A stretch of DNA of 64,000 bases, taken from NCBI GenBank assembly GCA_965279095.1, contig CBDIHH010000003.1, positions 669,883-733,882 on the forward strand. The letters run 5' to 3'. Positions 37,236 to 46,203 of this stretch are shown here, piece after piece (the first letter of the stretch is position 1; each line of letters begins with the position of its first letter). This DNA is from CBDIHH01 sp965279095 (lineage in GTDB: Bacteria > Pseudomonadota > Alphaproteobacteria > Caulobacterales > Caulobacteraceae). The notes under the pieces are model-generated. The model did not search any database. It saw nothing but the letters and a program-made list of their open reading frames with translations, and was not told where the DNA came from. The translations under genes and the position numbers were made by a program.

Positions 37236-39302
37236 ATGCGCCGCCTCATCGTCCTCGCCGCCGCCCTGTCCCTGACCACCGCCGCACCGGCGCGCGCCGA
37301 CGAGGGCATGTGGACCTTCGACAACTTCCCGGCCGCCGCGGTGAAGGCGGCTTACGGCGTGACCATCGACCAGGCGTGGCTGGATCGGGTGCAGGGGGCG
37401 GCGGTGCGGCTCACCTCGGGCTGCTCGGCCTCGGTGGTCTCGCCCCAGGGACTGGTGCTGACCAACCATCACTGCGTGGTCGAATGCGTGCAGGACCTGT
37501 CCACGGCGAAGGCCGACCTGGTGGCCCTGGGCTTCGCGGCCACGGGGCGCGGCGACGAGCGCAAATGCCCCGGCATGCAGGCGGAGATCCTCACCGGCAT
37601 CGCCGACGTCACCGCCCGGGTGAAGGCCGCCACCGCCCGCACCGGCGCGCCGGGCTTCACCCGGGTGCGTGACGCCGAGCAGGCCGCCATCGAGCGCGAG
37701 GCCTGCGGGACCGATCCCGCCCTGCGCTGCCAGGTGGTTACCCTCTATCGCGGCGGCCAGTACAAGCTGTATCGCTACCGCAAATACAGCGACGTGCGCC
37801 TGGTGTTCGCGCCGGAGTTCGCGACCGCCTTCTTCGGCGGCGATCCCGATAACTTCAACTTCCCCCGCTACAATCTCGATTCAGCCTTCGTGCGGCTCTA
37901 TGAGACGGACCGGCCGGTGGTCACGCCGCAGCATCTGGCCTGGAGCGCCCGCGCGCCCGCCGAGGGCGAGCCGGTGTTCGTGGCCGGCAATCCCGGCGGC
38001 ACCGATCGGCTGCTGACGGTCTCGCAGTTGCAGATGCAGCGCGACCTGGTGCTGCCCGTGGGCCAGTTGCAGCGGGCGGAGCTGCGCGGACGGCTGATCC
38101 GCTTCTCCGAGGAGAGCGACGAGCACCGGCGGGTCGCCACCGATCCCCTGTTCGGGGTGGAAAACTCGTTCAAGGTTTTCTACGGCCGCCAGTTCGCCCT
38201 CAATGACGCGGCCTTCATGGCGGCGAAGCAGGCGGCCGAGGCCGATCTGCGCGCCCGCATCGCCGCCGATCCCAAACTGGCCGCGCAGATCGGCGACCCC
38301 TGGAGCGAGATCGCCGCCACCTCGGGGGCCTATGCCGAGCTCTACCCCGCCTACCGCCAGCTCGAGGCCGCGGCGACCAGCTATTCGCAGCTGATGGGCT
38401 ACGCCCGCACCCTGGTGCGCGCCGCGCAGGAGCGCGGCAAGCCCGCCGCCGCCCGCCTGCCTGAGTTCAGCGACACCCGCCTGCCCCTGATCGAGAAGTC
38501 CCTGCTCGACGACCGCCCCACCGACCTGGCGCTGGAGCAGCTGTATCTGTCGTTCTGGCTGTCCAAGACGCGGGAATACCTCACCACCGACGACGCCAAC
38601 GTCCAGCGCCTGCTGGGCCGGGAATCCCCCGAGGGCCTGGCCGCGCGGCTCGTCTCCGGTTCGCGCCTGTCCGACCCCGCCGTGCGCAAGGCCTTGTGGA
38701 CTGGGGGAACCGCCGCCGTGAAGGCCTCCGACGATCCGATGATCCGCTTCGTCCTGGCCACCGACGCCGACGCTCGCCAGGCGCGGGCGGCCTGGGAGGG
38801 GCGGGTGTCGGGGGTGGTCGACCGGGCCGCCGAGCGGGTGGCCCAGGCCCAGTTCGCCGCCTATGGCGACAAGGTCTATCCGGACGCCACCTTCACCCTG
38901 CGCCTGTCCTACGGCAAGGTCGCGGGCTGGACCCATCGGGGGCGCACGGTCCCGCCGCTGACCGACTTCAAGGGCCTGTTCACCCGCGCCACGGGGGCCG
39001 AGCCCTATGCCCTGCCGCCCCGCTGGCTGGCGGCCCAGGGCCGACTTAACCCGGCGACAGCGCTCAACCTATCCACCACCAACGACATCATCGGCGGCAA
39101 CTCCGGCTCGCCCCTGATCGACGCGAAGGGGCGGGTGATCGGCGCCGTGTTCGACGGCAACATCCATTCCCTGGGCGGTGACTACGGCTACGACGGCGCC
39201 CTCAACCGCACCATCGCGGTGTCGACCGCCGCCATCACCGAGGCCCTGACGACGGTGTACGGCCAGGCGGCCCTGGTGGCGGAACTGACGGGCGCGCGGT
39301 AG
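37236..39302 (+). CDS. S46-family dipeptidyl peptidase (DPP7-type)
   Basis: This 688-residue periplasmic serine peptidase has a signal peptide cleaved near ARA-DE (residue 22). The mature protein has the chymotrypsin-like S46 triad: His79 in T-N-H-H-C, an aspartate in NFPRYNLDSAF, and Ser623 in GGNSGSP, the last preceded by NDIIG. Family enzymes remove dipeptides from peptide N-termini. Eighteen residues after the serine lies Gly641 (FDGN); in this family Gly there indicates DPP7-like preference for hydrophobic/small residues rather than the acidic preference of DPP11. The length fits the family. Confidence 0.93.
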   Translation: MRRLIVLAAALSLTTAAPARADEGMWTFDNFPAAAVKAAYGVTIDQAWLDRVQGAAVRLTSGCSASVVSPQGLVLTNHHCVVECVQDLSTAKADLVALGFAATGRGDERKCPGMQAEILTGIADVTARVKAATARTGAPGFTRVRDAEQAAIEREACGTDPALRCQVVTLYRGGQYKLYRYRKYSDVRLVFAPEFATAFFGGDPDNFNFPRYNLDSAFVRLYETDRPVVTPQHLAWSARAPAEGEPVFVAGNPGGTDRLLTVSQLQMQRDLVLPVGQLQRAELRGRLIRFSEESDEHRRVATDPLFGVENSFKVFYGRQFALNDAAFMAAKQAAEADLRARIAADPKLAAQIGDPWSEIAATSGAYAELYPAYRQLEAAATSYSQLMGYARTLVRAAQERGKPAAARLPEFSDTRLPLIEKSLLDDRPTDLALEQLYLSFWLSKTREYLTTDDANVQRLLGRESPEGLAARLVSGSRLSDPAVRKALWTGGTAAVKASDDPMIRFVLATDADARQARAAWEGRVSGVVDRAAERVAQAQFAAYGDKVYPDATFTLRLSYGKVAGWTHRGRTVPPLTDFKGLFTRATGAEPYALPPRWLAAQGRLNPATALNLSTTNDIIGGNSGSPLIDAKGRVIGAVFDGNIHSLGGDYGYDGALNRTIAVSTAAITEALTTVYGQAALVAELTGAR

Positions 39303-39313
39303 CGGTGCGAGAT

Positions 39314-39442
39314 CCTCCCCCGCTCTTCGCGGGGGAGGTGGGCCCCCGCTGCAAAGCGGGGGGTCGGAGGGGGCGAGCGGCGGCGGGGCGGTTCGCCCCC
39401 TCAGGCGCTCCGCGCCAGCTCCCCCGTGAAGAACGGGGGAGC
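39314..39442. repeat. Hairpin-rich intergenic repeat module
   Basis: Three stem-loops follow the S46 gene. Arms CCTCCCCCGC/GCGGGGGAGG (39314-39338) and GCTCCCCCGT/ACGGGGGAGC (39418-39442) are perfect 10-bp stems, with a CCCCCGCT...AGCGGGGG stem between. The content resembles the module at 36211. The two modules bracket the S46 locus. A terminator function is possible, but no T-tract follows. Confidence 0.65.
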
Positions 39443-39450
39443 ATAAGGCC

Positions 39451-40053
39451 CTAGCCGTGCAGCTTCTTCGCCGTCTCGGCGATCTTGCGGCCCTGGTAGC
39501 GGGCGCCCTGCAGTTCGTTGTCGCTGGGCTGGCGCGAGCCGTCGCCGCCGGCGATGGTGGTGGCGCCGTAGGGACTGCCGCCGGTGACCTCGTCGAGGGT
39601 CATCTGGCCCGCGTGGCCATAGTCCAGCCCGACCACCACCATGCCGAAGTGCAGCAGGTTGGTGATGATCGAGAACAGGGTGGTCTCCTGGCCGCCATGC
39701 TGGGTGGCGGTGGAGGTGAAGGCGCCGCCGACCTTGCCGTGCAGGGCGCCGCGCGCCCACAGGCCGCCGGCCTGGTCGAGGAAGTTGCCCATCTGGCTGG
39801 CCATGCGGCCGAACCGGGTGCCGACGCCGACGATGATGGCGTCGTAGTCGGCCAGCTCATTGACCGTGGCGACGGGCGCCGCCTGGTTGAGCTTGAAGTG
39901 GGACGCCTGGGCGACCGCTTCCGGAACGAGTTCGGGGACCCGCTTGATATCGACCGTGACCCCTTCCACCGAGCGCGCGCCCTCGGCGACGGCCTCGGCC
40001 ATGGTTTCGACATGGCCATAAGCCGAGTAGTAGAGAACGAGGACCTTCGCCAT
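39451..40053 (-). CDS. wrbA: NAD(P)H:quinone oxidoreductase WrbA
   Basis: This 200-residue flavodoxin-like protein reduces quinones by two electrons using NAD(P)H. It has YYSAYGHVETMAEAVAEGA (FMN phosphate-binding loop), GVGTRFGRMASQMG and STATQHGGQETT, all WrbA hallmarks. ATG 40053 has AGGAG six bases upstream; a TTG two codons earlier is not needed. It is divergent from the DUF3253 gene. Confidence 0.94.
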   Translation of the reverse strand: MAKVLVLYYSAYGHVETMAEAVAEGARSVEGVTVDIKRVPELVPEAVAQASHFKLNQAAPVATVNELADYDAIIVGVGTRFGRMASQMGNFLDQAGGLWARGALHGKVGGAFTSTATQHGGQETTLFSIITNLLHFGMVVVGLDYGHAGQMTLDEVTGGSPYGATTIAGGDGSRQPSDNELQGARYQGRKIAETAKKLHG

Positions 40054-40125
40054 CGGCAACTCCTATTGTTACAGTTATAGGGTGCTAGTTAGCGAAGGCC
40101 GGTGCGGCTTCAAGGGGCGAATGCG

Positions 40126-40362
40126 ATGAATGCGGTGGAGGAAGCGATTTTCGCCCTGCTGGCGGCGGCGGGGCCGGGTAAGACCATCGATCCGTCCAAC
40201 GTCGCCAAGGCGGTGGACGCGGAGGGTTGGCGGCGGGCCCTGCCCAAGGTGCGCAACGAGGCCATCCACCTGGCGCGGCAGGGGAGGCTGGTGATCACCC
40301 GGCACAACAAGCCGGCGGACCCCGACGCCTTCAAGGGCGTTTACCGCCTGCGCCTTCCCTAG
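40126..40362 (+). CDS. DUF3253 family protein
   Basis: This 78-residue cytoplasmic protein has the DUF3253 winged-helix-like pattern: an N-terminal helix VEEAIFALLAA, GKTIDPSNVAKAV, and a C-terminal PADPDAFKGVYRLRL strand. The function of the family is unknown. The ATG at 40126 is preceded by AAGGGG. The UDG-family gene starts 23 bases after its stop. Confidence 0.78.
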   Translation: MNAVEEAIFALLAAAGPGKTIDPSNVAKAVDAEGWRRALPKVRNEAIHLARQGRLVITRHNKPADPDAFKGVYRLRLP

Positions 40363-40385
40363 GCGGGCGCTCCAAGACGGAACGC

Positions 40386-40970
40386 ATGTCCCTCGACGCC
40401 CTGCTTGACGAGATCAGACTCTGCCGCGCCTGCGAGGGCGAGCTACCGCACGAGCCGCGCCCGGTGGTGCGGGTGTTTCCCCAGACGCGGATGCTGATCT
40501 GCGGCCAGGCCCCCGGTCGCCGCGTGCACGAGAGCGGCCTGCCGTTCACCGATGCGTCGGGCGACCGGCTGCGGGGCTGGCTGGGGGTGGACTACGACAC
40601 CTTCTACGCGGATCGCCGGCTGGGGGTGGCGGCCATGGCCTTCTGCTTTCCCGGCACCAACCCCAAGGGCGGCGACTACCCGCCCCCCCGGCGCTGCGCC
40701 GAACTCTGGCGGCCGCGTCTGCTCAAGGCCATGGACCAGGTCGAGCTGACCCTGCTGGTGGGCTGGCATGCCCAGGTCTGGGCCCTGGGCAAGCGGGCCC
40801 GGCCGTCGATGACCGAGACCGTCGCCCATTGGCGGGACTATCTGCCGGACTTCCTGCCGATCCCCCACCCGTCCTGGCGCAACACCGCCTGGTTGCGTCG
40901 CAACCCGTGGTTCGAGGAGGAGATCGTGCCCTACCTTCGCCATCGCACAGCGGCGATCCTGGGCGCATGA
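40386..40970 (+). CDS. Uracil-DNA glycosylase-superfamily protein
   Basis: This 194-residue single-domain protein has the UDG-superfamily pattern: LICGQAPGRRVHESGLPFTDASG holds the GQAPG loop, and a PHPSWRN segment occupies the leucine-loop region. An N-terminal CRAC motif is seen, but not the four cysteines of family 4 enzymes. It would bind or excise damaged bases. The activity is uncertain because the catalytic Asp/Asn is not obvious. Its stop overlaps the next gene. Confidence 0.82.
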   Translation: MSLDALLDEIRLCRACEGELPHEPRPVVRVFPQTRMLICGQAPGRRVHESGLPFTDASGDRLRGWLGVDYDTFYADRRLGVAAMAFCFPGTNPKGGDYPPPRRCAELWRPRLLKAMDQVELTLLVGWHAQVWALGKRARPSMTETVAHWRDYLPDFLPIPHPSWRNTAWLRRNPWFEEEIVPYLRHRTAAILGA

Positions 40971-41977
40971 GACGCCGCGCTGTACTCGCCCTTCCGGCCC
41001 TGATGGGGCTGGGCGCCTGCGCCACACCGATGGTGCAGTCGGCCCTCCAGCCGGCGACGGGCTTTCCCGGCGCGCGCTTGGAGGCGGACGCCTTCGTCAG
41101 TTTCGACGGCGCCCGGCTGGGCCTGAGCCACTGGCCCGCGCAGGGGCCGGGCGAGCCATGGGCGGTGGTGGTCGGCCTGCACGGCATGAACGACTACGCG
41201 AACGCCTTCCACCTCGCGGCGCCGGTCTGGGCGGGGCAGGGGATCGCCACCTACGCCTTCGACCAGCGGGGCTTCGGCCGCTCGCCCAACCGCCGGGTGT
41301 GGGCGGGGGAGGCGCTGATGACGGAGGACCTGCGGGCCTTCTGCGCCCTTGTGCGCCGCCGCCATCCGGCCGCGGTGCTGGCCGTGGTCGGCGAGAGCAT
41401 GGGCGGGGCCGTGGCCATGACCGCCTTCGCCTCGCCGCGCCCGCCCGACGCCGACCGGCTGGTGCTATCGGCCCCGGCGGTGTGGGGCTGGTCCAGCCAG
41501 CCGCTGCCCTACAAGACCAGTCTGTGGTTCACCGCCCGTCTGTTCGGCGACAAGGTCCTGCAGCCGCCGTCCTTCGTCACCCGCAAGGTGCGCGCCAGCG
41601 ACAACCTGCCCGAGCTGATCGCCATGGGTCGCGACCGGCTGATGATCTGGGGCGCGCGGCTGGACGCCATTTACGGCCTTGTCGGCCTGATGGAGCGGGC
41701 CTGGGCCTCGTCCGCCGCCCTCAAGTCGCCGCCGACCGCCTATCTCTACGGCGCCCACGACCAGATCATCCCCCGGCCGCCGACCCTGCAGGCGACCCGG
41801 CGCCTGCCGCCCGGCGCTCGCACCGCCTATTACGAACAGGGCTGGCACCTGCTGCTGCGCGACCTTCAGGCGCCCGTCGTCTACGCCGACATCGCCGCCT
41901 TCCTGCGCGACCCGCAGGCGCCGTGGCCGTCCGGGGCGGGGCCTATTCCCGCCACCCTGCCCAAGGTCAAGCTGTGA
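40967..41977 (+). CDS. Alpha/beta-hydrolase lipoprotein (monoacylglycerol-lipase-like)
   Basis: This 336-residue lipoprotein has a lipobox (L-M-G-L-G-A-C). The hydrolase core has LHGMNDYANAF (oxyanion hole), FDQRGFGRSPN, the nucleophile G-E-S144-M-G-G, an aspartate in GAHDQIIP and a histidine in EQGWHLLLRD. It would hydrolyse monoacylglycerol-type esters at the envelope. ATG overlaps the UDG-gene stop (ATGA), so the two are probably co-transcribed, though no functional link is apparent. Confidence 0.86.
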   Translation: MRRRAVLALPALMGLGACATPMVQSALQPATGFPGARLEADAFVSFDGARLGLSHWPAQGPGEPWAVVVGLHGMNDYANAFHLAAPVWAGQGIATYAFDQRGFGRSPNRRVWAGEALMTEDLRAFCALVRRRHPAAVLAVVGESMGGAVAMTAFASPRPPDADRLVLSAPAVWGWSSQPLPYKTSLWFTARLFGDKVLQPPSFVTRKVRASDNLPELIAMGRDRLMIWGARLDAIYGLVGLMERAWASSAALKSPPTAYLYGAHDQIIPRPPTLQATRRLPPGARTAYYEQGWHLLLRDLQAPVVYADIAAFLRDPQAPWPSGAGPIPATLPKVKL

Positions 41978-42042
41978 GGGCCTTGTGAGGCGGCGGTCCC
42001 GGGCCTAAGCGGGAGGACGCAACTTGCCCCCCGGTGCGCCGC

Positions 42043-43110
42043 ATGACGCTGTTCGACTCCCCGCTCTACGATGGCCACGAGGCGGTCTACGCCTGGCATG
42101 ACGAGCCGACGGGGCTGAAGGCGATCATCGCCATCCATTCCACCGCCCGTGGCCCCTCGGCCGGCGGCTGCCGGATGTGGAACTACGGCTCGTCGCAGGC
42201 GGCCCTCGACGACGCCCTGCGCCTGTCGCGGGCCATGTCCTACAAGAACGCCATGGCCGACCTCGACCTGGGCGGGGGCAAGGCCGTGATCCTCGGCGAC
42301 GCCCGTCGCGACAAGACGCCAGAACTGTTCGAGGCCCTGGGCCGGGGCATCGAGGCCCTGCAGGGACGCTATTGGGGGGCCGAGGACGTCGGCGTCACGC
42401 CCGAGGACCTGGCGGGCGCCCGTCGTCAGACCCGTTACGTCGCCGGCCTCGTGGGCCTGCCCAGCGCCTCAGGGGATCCCAGCCCAGTGACCGCCGAGGG
42501 GCTGTTCCGCGCCATCCGCCTGGCGGCGCGACGCAGGCTGGACAAGGACATCAACCAGGTCTCGGTGGCGATCCAGGGCGCCGGCAGCGTCGGCGGCGAG
42601 CTGGCCGACCGGCTGGCGGCGGCGGGCGCGCGGCTGACGGTGTGCGATCTCAACCAGGGCCTGGCCGACGCGGTGGCGCGGCGCACGGGCGCCCGGCAGG
42701 TCAAGCCCGAGGGGATCTACGACGTGGACGCCGACGTGTTCGCCCCCTGCGCCCTGGGCGGCTCGATCAATGCCGACACCGTGCCCCGGCTCAAGGGCTC
42801 GATCATCGCCGGCGGAGCCAACAACCAGCTGGCGATGGGCGAGGTGGGTGACTACCTGTGGGACAAGGGCGTCCTCTACTGCCCCGACTACGTCATCAAC
42901 TGCGGCGGCATCATCAATGTCGCCGCCGAGATCCGCGCCATCGAGGCCGGCGGCGCCTATGACCCCGCCTGGGTCGAGGGCAAGCTGGGGCGAATGGTCG
43001 AGACCCTCGGCGAGGTCCTCGACAAGGCCCAGGCCGACCGCCGCTCGCCGCATCGTATCGCCGACGAACTGGCCCGCGCCCGGGTCCGGTCCGGCCGCGC
43101 CGCATCCTAG
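42043..43110 (+). CDS. Glu/Leu/Phe/Val dehydrogenase (leucine-dehydrogenase type)
   Basis: This 355-residue amino-acid dehydrogenase deaminates branched-chain or aromatic amino acids with NAD. Signatures include GPSAGGCRMWNY, the catalytic-lysine segment SYKNAMADLDLGGGKAVI, and the Rossmann motif GAGSVGGELA. ALGGSINADTVPRL lies before the end. The length fits leucine dehydrogenase. The ATG has no strong ribosome site, and a GTG nine bases upstream is possible. The glyoxalase gene follows closely. Confidence 0.9.
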   Translation: MTLFDSPLYDGHEAVYAWHDEPTGLKAIIAIHSTARGPSAGGCRMWNYGSSQAALDDALRLSRAMSYKNAMADLDLGGGKAVILGDARRDKTPELFEALGRGIEALQGRYWGAEDVGVTPEDLAGARRQTRYVAGLVGLPSASGDPSPVTAEGLFRAIRLAARRRLDKDINQVSVAIQGAGSVGGELADRLAAAGARLTVCDLNQGLADAVARRTGARQVKPEGIYDVDADVFAPCALGGSINADTVPRLKGSIIAGGANNQLAMGEVGDYLWDKGVLYCPDYVINCGGIINVAAEIRAIEAGGAYDPAWVEGKLGRMVETLGEVLDKAQADRRSPHRIADELARARVRSGRAAS

Positions 43111-43122
43111 GAGACACGCCGC

Positions 43123-43563
43123 ATGCGCTATCTGCACACCATGGTCCGGGTGAAGGACCTCGACGCCGCCCTGGACTTCTACTGCGACAAGCTCGGCCTC
43201 ACCGAGACCCGCCGCATCGAGAACGACAACGGCCGCTTCACCCTGGTGTTCCTGGCCGCCCCCGGCGACGCCGATCAGGCGCGGGCGACCGCGGCCCCGG
43301 CGGTGGAATTGACCTACAACTGGGACCCCGAGGACTATGCCGGCGGCCGCAACTTCGGCCACCTGGCGTATGAGGTCGACGACATCTACGCCGCCTGCCA
43401 GAGGCTGATGGACAAGGGCGTCACCATCAATCGGCCGCCGCGGGACGGGCACATGGCCTTTGTCCGCTCGCCCGACGGCATCTCCATCGAACTGCTGCAG
43501 GCGGGGGGGCGCCTGGCGCCGGCAGAGCCCTGGGCCTCGATGCCCAACACCGGCGCCTGGTAG
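43123..43563 (+). CDS. gloA: Lactoylglutathione lyase (glyoxalase I)
   Basis: This 146-residue VOC-fold protein has the metal ligands H5, E62, H80 and E123 spaced as in glyoxalase I. It isomerises the hemithioacetal of methylglyoxal and glutathione. Conserved segments are LDFYCDKLGL near 18-27 and FGHLAYEVDD. AGGAGA precedes the ATG. It converges with the MFS gene, four bases apart. Confidence 0.92.
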   Translation: MRYLHTMVRVKDLDAALDFYCDKLGLTETRRIENDNGRFTLVFLAAPGDADQARATAAPAVELTYNWDPEDYAGGRNFGHLAYEVDDIYAACQRLMDKGVTINRPPRDGHMAFVRSPDGISIELLQAGGRLAPAEPWASMPNTGAW

Positions 43564-43567
43564 GTCG

Positions 43568-45025
43568 TCAGACCCGGGGCAGGCGGTGGCCGCTGATCTC
43601 CGACCCCGCCCCGGCGGGCATCTTCCGGTAGAAGATGACCGACAGGATGCTGAGGCCGCCGACCACCAGGAACGGCAGCTCGAAGTCCGCCGGGGTGATG
43701 CCGCGCGAGGATCCCTGGGCGATCTGCAGCATCACGCCGCCCACGGTGATGCCCAGGCTGAGGGTGATCTGCTGGCCCACCGATGACAGGGTCGAGGCGG
43801 CGCTGATCTGCGACTGGGGGATGTCGGCGTAGGACAGGGCGTTGATCGAGCTGAACTGCGCCGCCCGCATGAAGCCGGTGGCGGCCAGCACCACGACGAT
43901 GATGATGATCGGGGTATCGACCCGGAAGAAGCCGGGGGCCATGCCCAGGAGCCCCACCAGGATCGCCGAGACGATCAGCATCTTGCGGAAGCCGAAGGCG
44001 CGCACCGCGCGGGTGCCCAGGGGCCGTGCGGCGATGGCGCCGATCGCCGAGGCGATGGTGACGAGCCCGGCGTGCAGGGGGCTGAGCTTCAGTCCGATCT
44101 GCAACAGCAGGGCCAGCAGATAGGGGGTGCCGCCGATACCGATGCGCACCAGGCTGCCGCCCATCTGGCTGAGCCGGAAGGTGGGGCGGCGGAACAAGCT
44201 GAGGTCCAGGACCGGGGCGGCCCCCCGGGCGACCCGCCGTCGCGCGTGAAGCACATAGAGGGCCGCGGTCGGCGCGGCCACGGCGATGGCCGCCACCTGC
44301 AGCAGCACGCTCGAGCCGGTCGCCTCCATCACCGTCATGATGGCGGCGATGAAGACCACGCTGATGAGGAAGCCGACCATGTCGAAGGCGCCCGGATGCG
44401 GCCGGGTCAGCCGGGGCACGAAGCGCCAGACCGCCAGCATGCCGAGCAGGCCGATGGGAATGTTGACGAAGAAGATCCACGGCCAGCTGGCCACGTCGAT
44501 GATCAGCCCGGCCAGGGGCGGGCCGACAATGGGGCCGATCAGGGCCGGCATGGTCAGCCACATCATCGCCTGCAGCAGCTGATGGCGCGGCGCCGAGCCA
44601 ACCACGATGATCCGGGCCACGGGCATCATCATCGCCCCGCCCAGTCCCTGGACGATGCGCGAGCCCACCAGCTGCGGCAGCGACTGCGAGAAGCCGGCCA
44701 GGCAGGAGCCCAGCAGGAAGGTGGCCATGGCCGCCATGAACACCCGGCGGGCGCCGAAGCGATCGGCCGCCCACCCTGAGGCGGGCAGGAACAGGGCCTG
44801 CACGATCATGTAGGTGGTCAGGACCAGCCGCAGGTTGACCGGGCTGCTCTGGAACTGGTGGGCGAGAGTCGGCAGGGCCGTCGACAGGGCCGTGGAGTCC
44901 ATGAACTGCATGAACAGGGCGCTGCCCACCGCGAGAATGGCGATGCGCGAGCCTGAGCTTATGGGCGCAGCCGGATCGGCGATGTCAGGGGAGGGGGTGG
45001 GCGCAGGCGGGGGAGGAGAGGTCAC
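43568..45025 (-). CDS. MFS transporter of the DHA2 / EmrB-QacA family
   Basis: This 485-residue protein has an N-terminal proline-rich stretch and about 14 membrane segments. QFMDSTALSTALPTLA is the helix 1 motif and GWAADRFGARRV the loop motif A. GPIVGPPLAGLIIDVASWPWIFFVN marks helix 5. It is a probable proton-driven exporter. The start is a GTG at 45025 with weak ribosome site. A second DHA2 exporter lies at 12315, but the two are distinct paralogs. Confidence 0.88.
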   Translation of the reverse strand: MTSPPPPAPTPSPDIADPAAPISSGSRIAILAVGSALFMQFMDSTALSTALPTLAHQFQSSPVNLRLVLTTYMIVQALFLPASGWAADRFGARRVFMAAMATFLLGSCLAGFSQSLPQLVGSRIVQGLGGAMMMPVARIIVVGSAPRHQLLQAMMWLTMPALIGPIVGPPLAGLIIDVASWPWIFFVNIPIGLLGMLAVWRFVPRLTRPHPGAFDMVGFLISVVFIAAIMTVMEATGSSVLLQVAAIAVAAPTAALYVLHARRRVARGAAPVLDLSLFRRPTFRLSQMGGSLVRIGIGGTPYLLALLLQIGLKLSPLHAGLVTIASAIGAIAARPLGTRAVRAFGFRKMLIVSAILVGLLGMAPGFFRVDTPIIIIVVVLAATGFMRAAQFSSINALSYADIPQSQISAASTLSSVGQQITLSLGITVGGVMLQIAQGSSRGITPADFELPFLVVGGLSILSVIFYRKMPAGAGSEISGHRLPRV

Positions 45026-45083
45026 GCCCGATTGTGCGTCCGCCCCCGCGCGGGATCAATCGTCATACCAAAAAGAAATGGGC

Positions 45084-45224
45084 CTAGGGCCTCGAGGCCG
45101 GCTGACGGGGCGGAGGCGCGGGAACGGCCAGGTCGTGGAAGCGCGCGCCGTGCTGTTGCGCGGGGACGGTGCGGCGGGGCGGATCGCCATACCGCGAGGG
45201 TTGCTGCTGAAATCCGCTGGTCAT
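45084..45224 (-). CDS. Small proline-rich hypothetical protein
   Basis: A 46-codon reading frame starts with ATG 45224 and ends at TAG 45084. The product begins MTSGFQQQPSRYGDP and ends with proline- and arginine-rich PPPRQPASRP. GAGG lies six bases upstream and it follows the transglutaminase stop by 20 bases on the same strand, so it would be the tail gene of that operon. No homolog was recognised, and conservation is needed to confirm it. Confidence 0.4.
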   Translation of the reverse strand: MTSGFQQQPSRYGDPPRRTVPAQQHGARFHDLAVPAPPPRQPASRP

Positions 45225-45244
45225 GTCCGGCCTCACGCGCGTCC

Positions 45245-46123
45245 TTAAGCCGCCGCGAACCCCTGCGGCATCAGATCAACGCTCACCGACACCGTCAGGT
45301 TGCTCGCGCCAGGGTTGCCGATGATCCCTCCGGAAACCGGCGCGGCCTCCTCCGGCGTGCGCACCGTGGCGACGCGAATCAGGTCGGCGGATTCCACCAG
45401 TCCATTGGTGGGATCGAACTCCATCCAGCCCAGCGCCGGCAGGAAGACCTCGCACCAGGCGTGGGTGGCGCCCGCGCCGCGGACCTGCGCGCTGGCGGGC
45501 GAGTAGAGGTAGCCCATGATGTAGCGCGCCGCGTAACCCAGGCGCCGCAGCACCTCGATCATCAGCCAGGCCAGGTCGCGGCAACTGCCTGAGCCGAGCT
45601 GGATGGTCCGCGACGGCGCCTGCACCCCCGCCTCCTGCCGCTCGGCGTAGCGGAATTCGGTATGGATGGCGCGGTTGAGCCGCTGCAGGAAGTCCAGCAC
45701 CGGCTCGTCCCAACGGCCCATGTGCTGGCCCAGCCACCCACGCAGCACCGCCTCGTCGTCCTCCCACGCGGGCTGCATGAACGGCCCCAGCACCCGCCGG
45801 TCGGGGTGCGGATAGACGATCGGCGAGGCGGTGTGGGGGTCCTGGATCGCCAGGGGCGCCAGGGGCGACGGATAGCGGGCGATGGCCAGGTTGCTGACCA
45901 CGGTCAGCTGCGTGGACGGCCCTCGCGGCGTGTAGACGCATACGCAATTGCCCAGGGCGTCATAGATCCACCGCGTGTCCCCGGCCGGCGACAGCTGCAG
46001 GGTGGCCTTGAGGATGCGGATGGCGTGGCTGTCCCGCGGCCGCACCAGCAGCCTGTGCGGCGTGAACGAGACCGGCCGCTCATAGGCGTAGCGGGTCTCG
46101 TGTCGGATGGTCAGCTCAGTCAT
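45245..46123 (-). CDS. Transglutaminase-like protein
   Basis: This 292-residue protein has a beta-rich N-terminal domain (about 1-120; TIRHETRYAYERPV and SFTPHRLLVRPR) followed by a transglutaminase-type cysteine-protease fold. The catalytic triad appears as Cys in GSGSCRDLAW, His in THAWCEVFLP and Asp in EFDPTNG. No signal peptide is seen. Family members are often associated with peptide bond modification or with small proteins, but no function is proven. ATG 46123 was chosen at the conserved start. Confidence 0.87.
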   Translation of the reverse strand: MTELTIRHETRYAYERPVSFTPHRLLVRPRDSHAIRILKATLQLSPAGDTRWIYDALGNCVCVYTPRGPSTQLTVVSNLAIARYPSPLAPLAIQDPHTASPIVYPHPDRRVLGPFMQPAWEDDEAVLRGWLGQHMGRWDEPVLDFLQRLNRAIHTEFRYAERQEAGVQAPSRTIQLGSGSCRDLAWLMIEVLRRLGYAARYIMGYLYSPASAQVRGAGATHAWCEVFLPALGWMEFDPTNGLVESADLIRVATVRTPEEAAPVSGGIIGNPGASNLTVSVSVDLMPQGFAAA

Positions 46124-46203
46124 TGCCCGCCTAACCCCTGGAAACGGCTGCCGTTCCCCCGCCCGGGGTGGACGGAACAATTGCGGAACACTACAGTGGC
46201 CGG

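Noticed and set aside
45032..45592. Plus-strand frame antisense to the transglutaminase
   Set aside because: It is arginine/glycine/proline-rich, as expected for a GC-rich shadow frame; the opposite strand holds the recognisable catalytic motifs.
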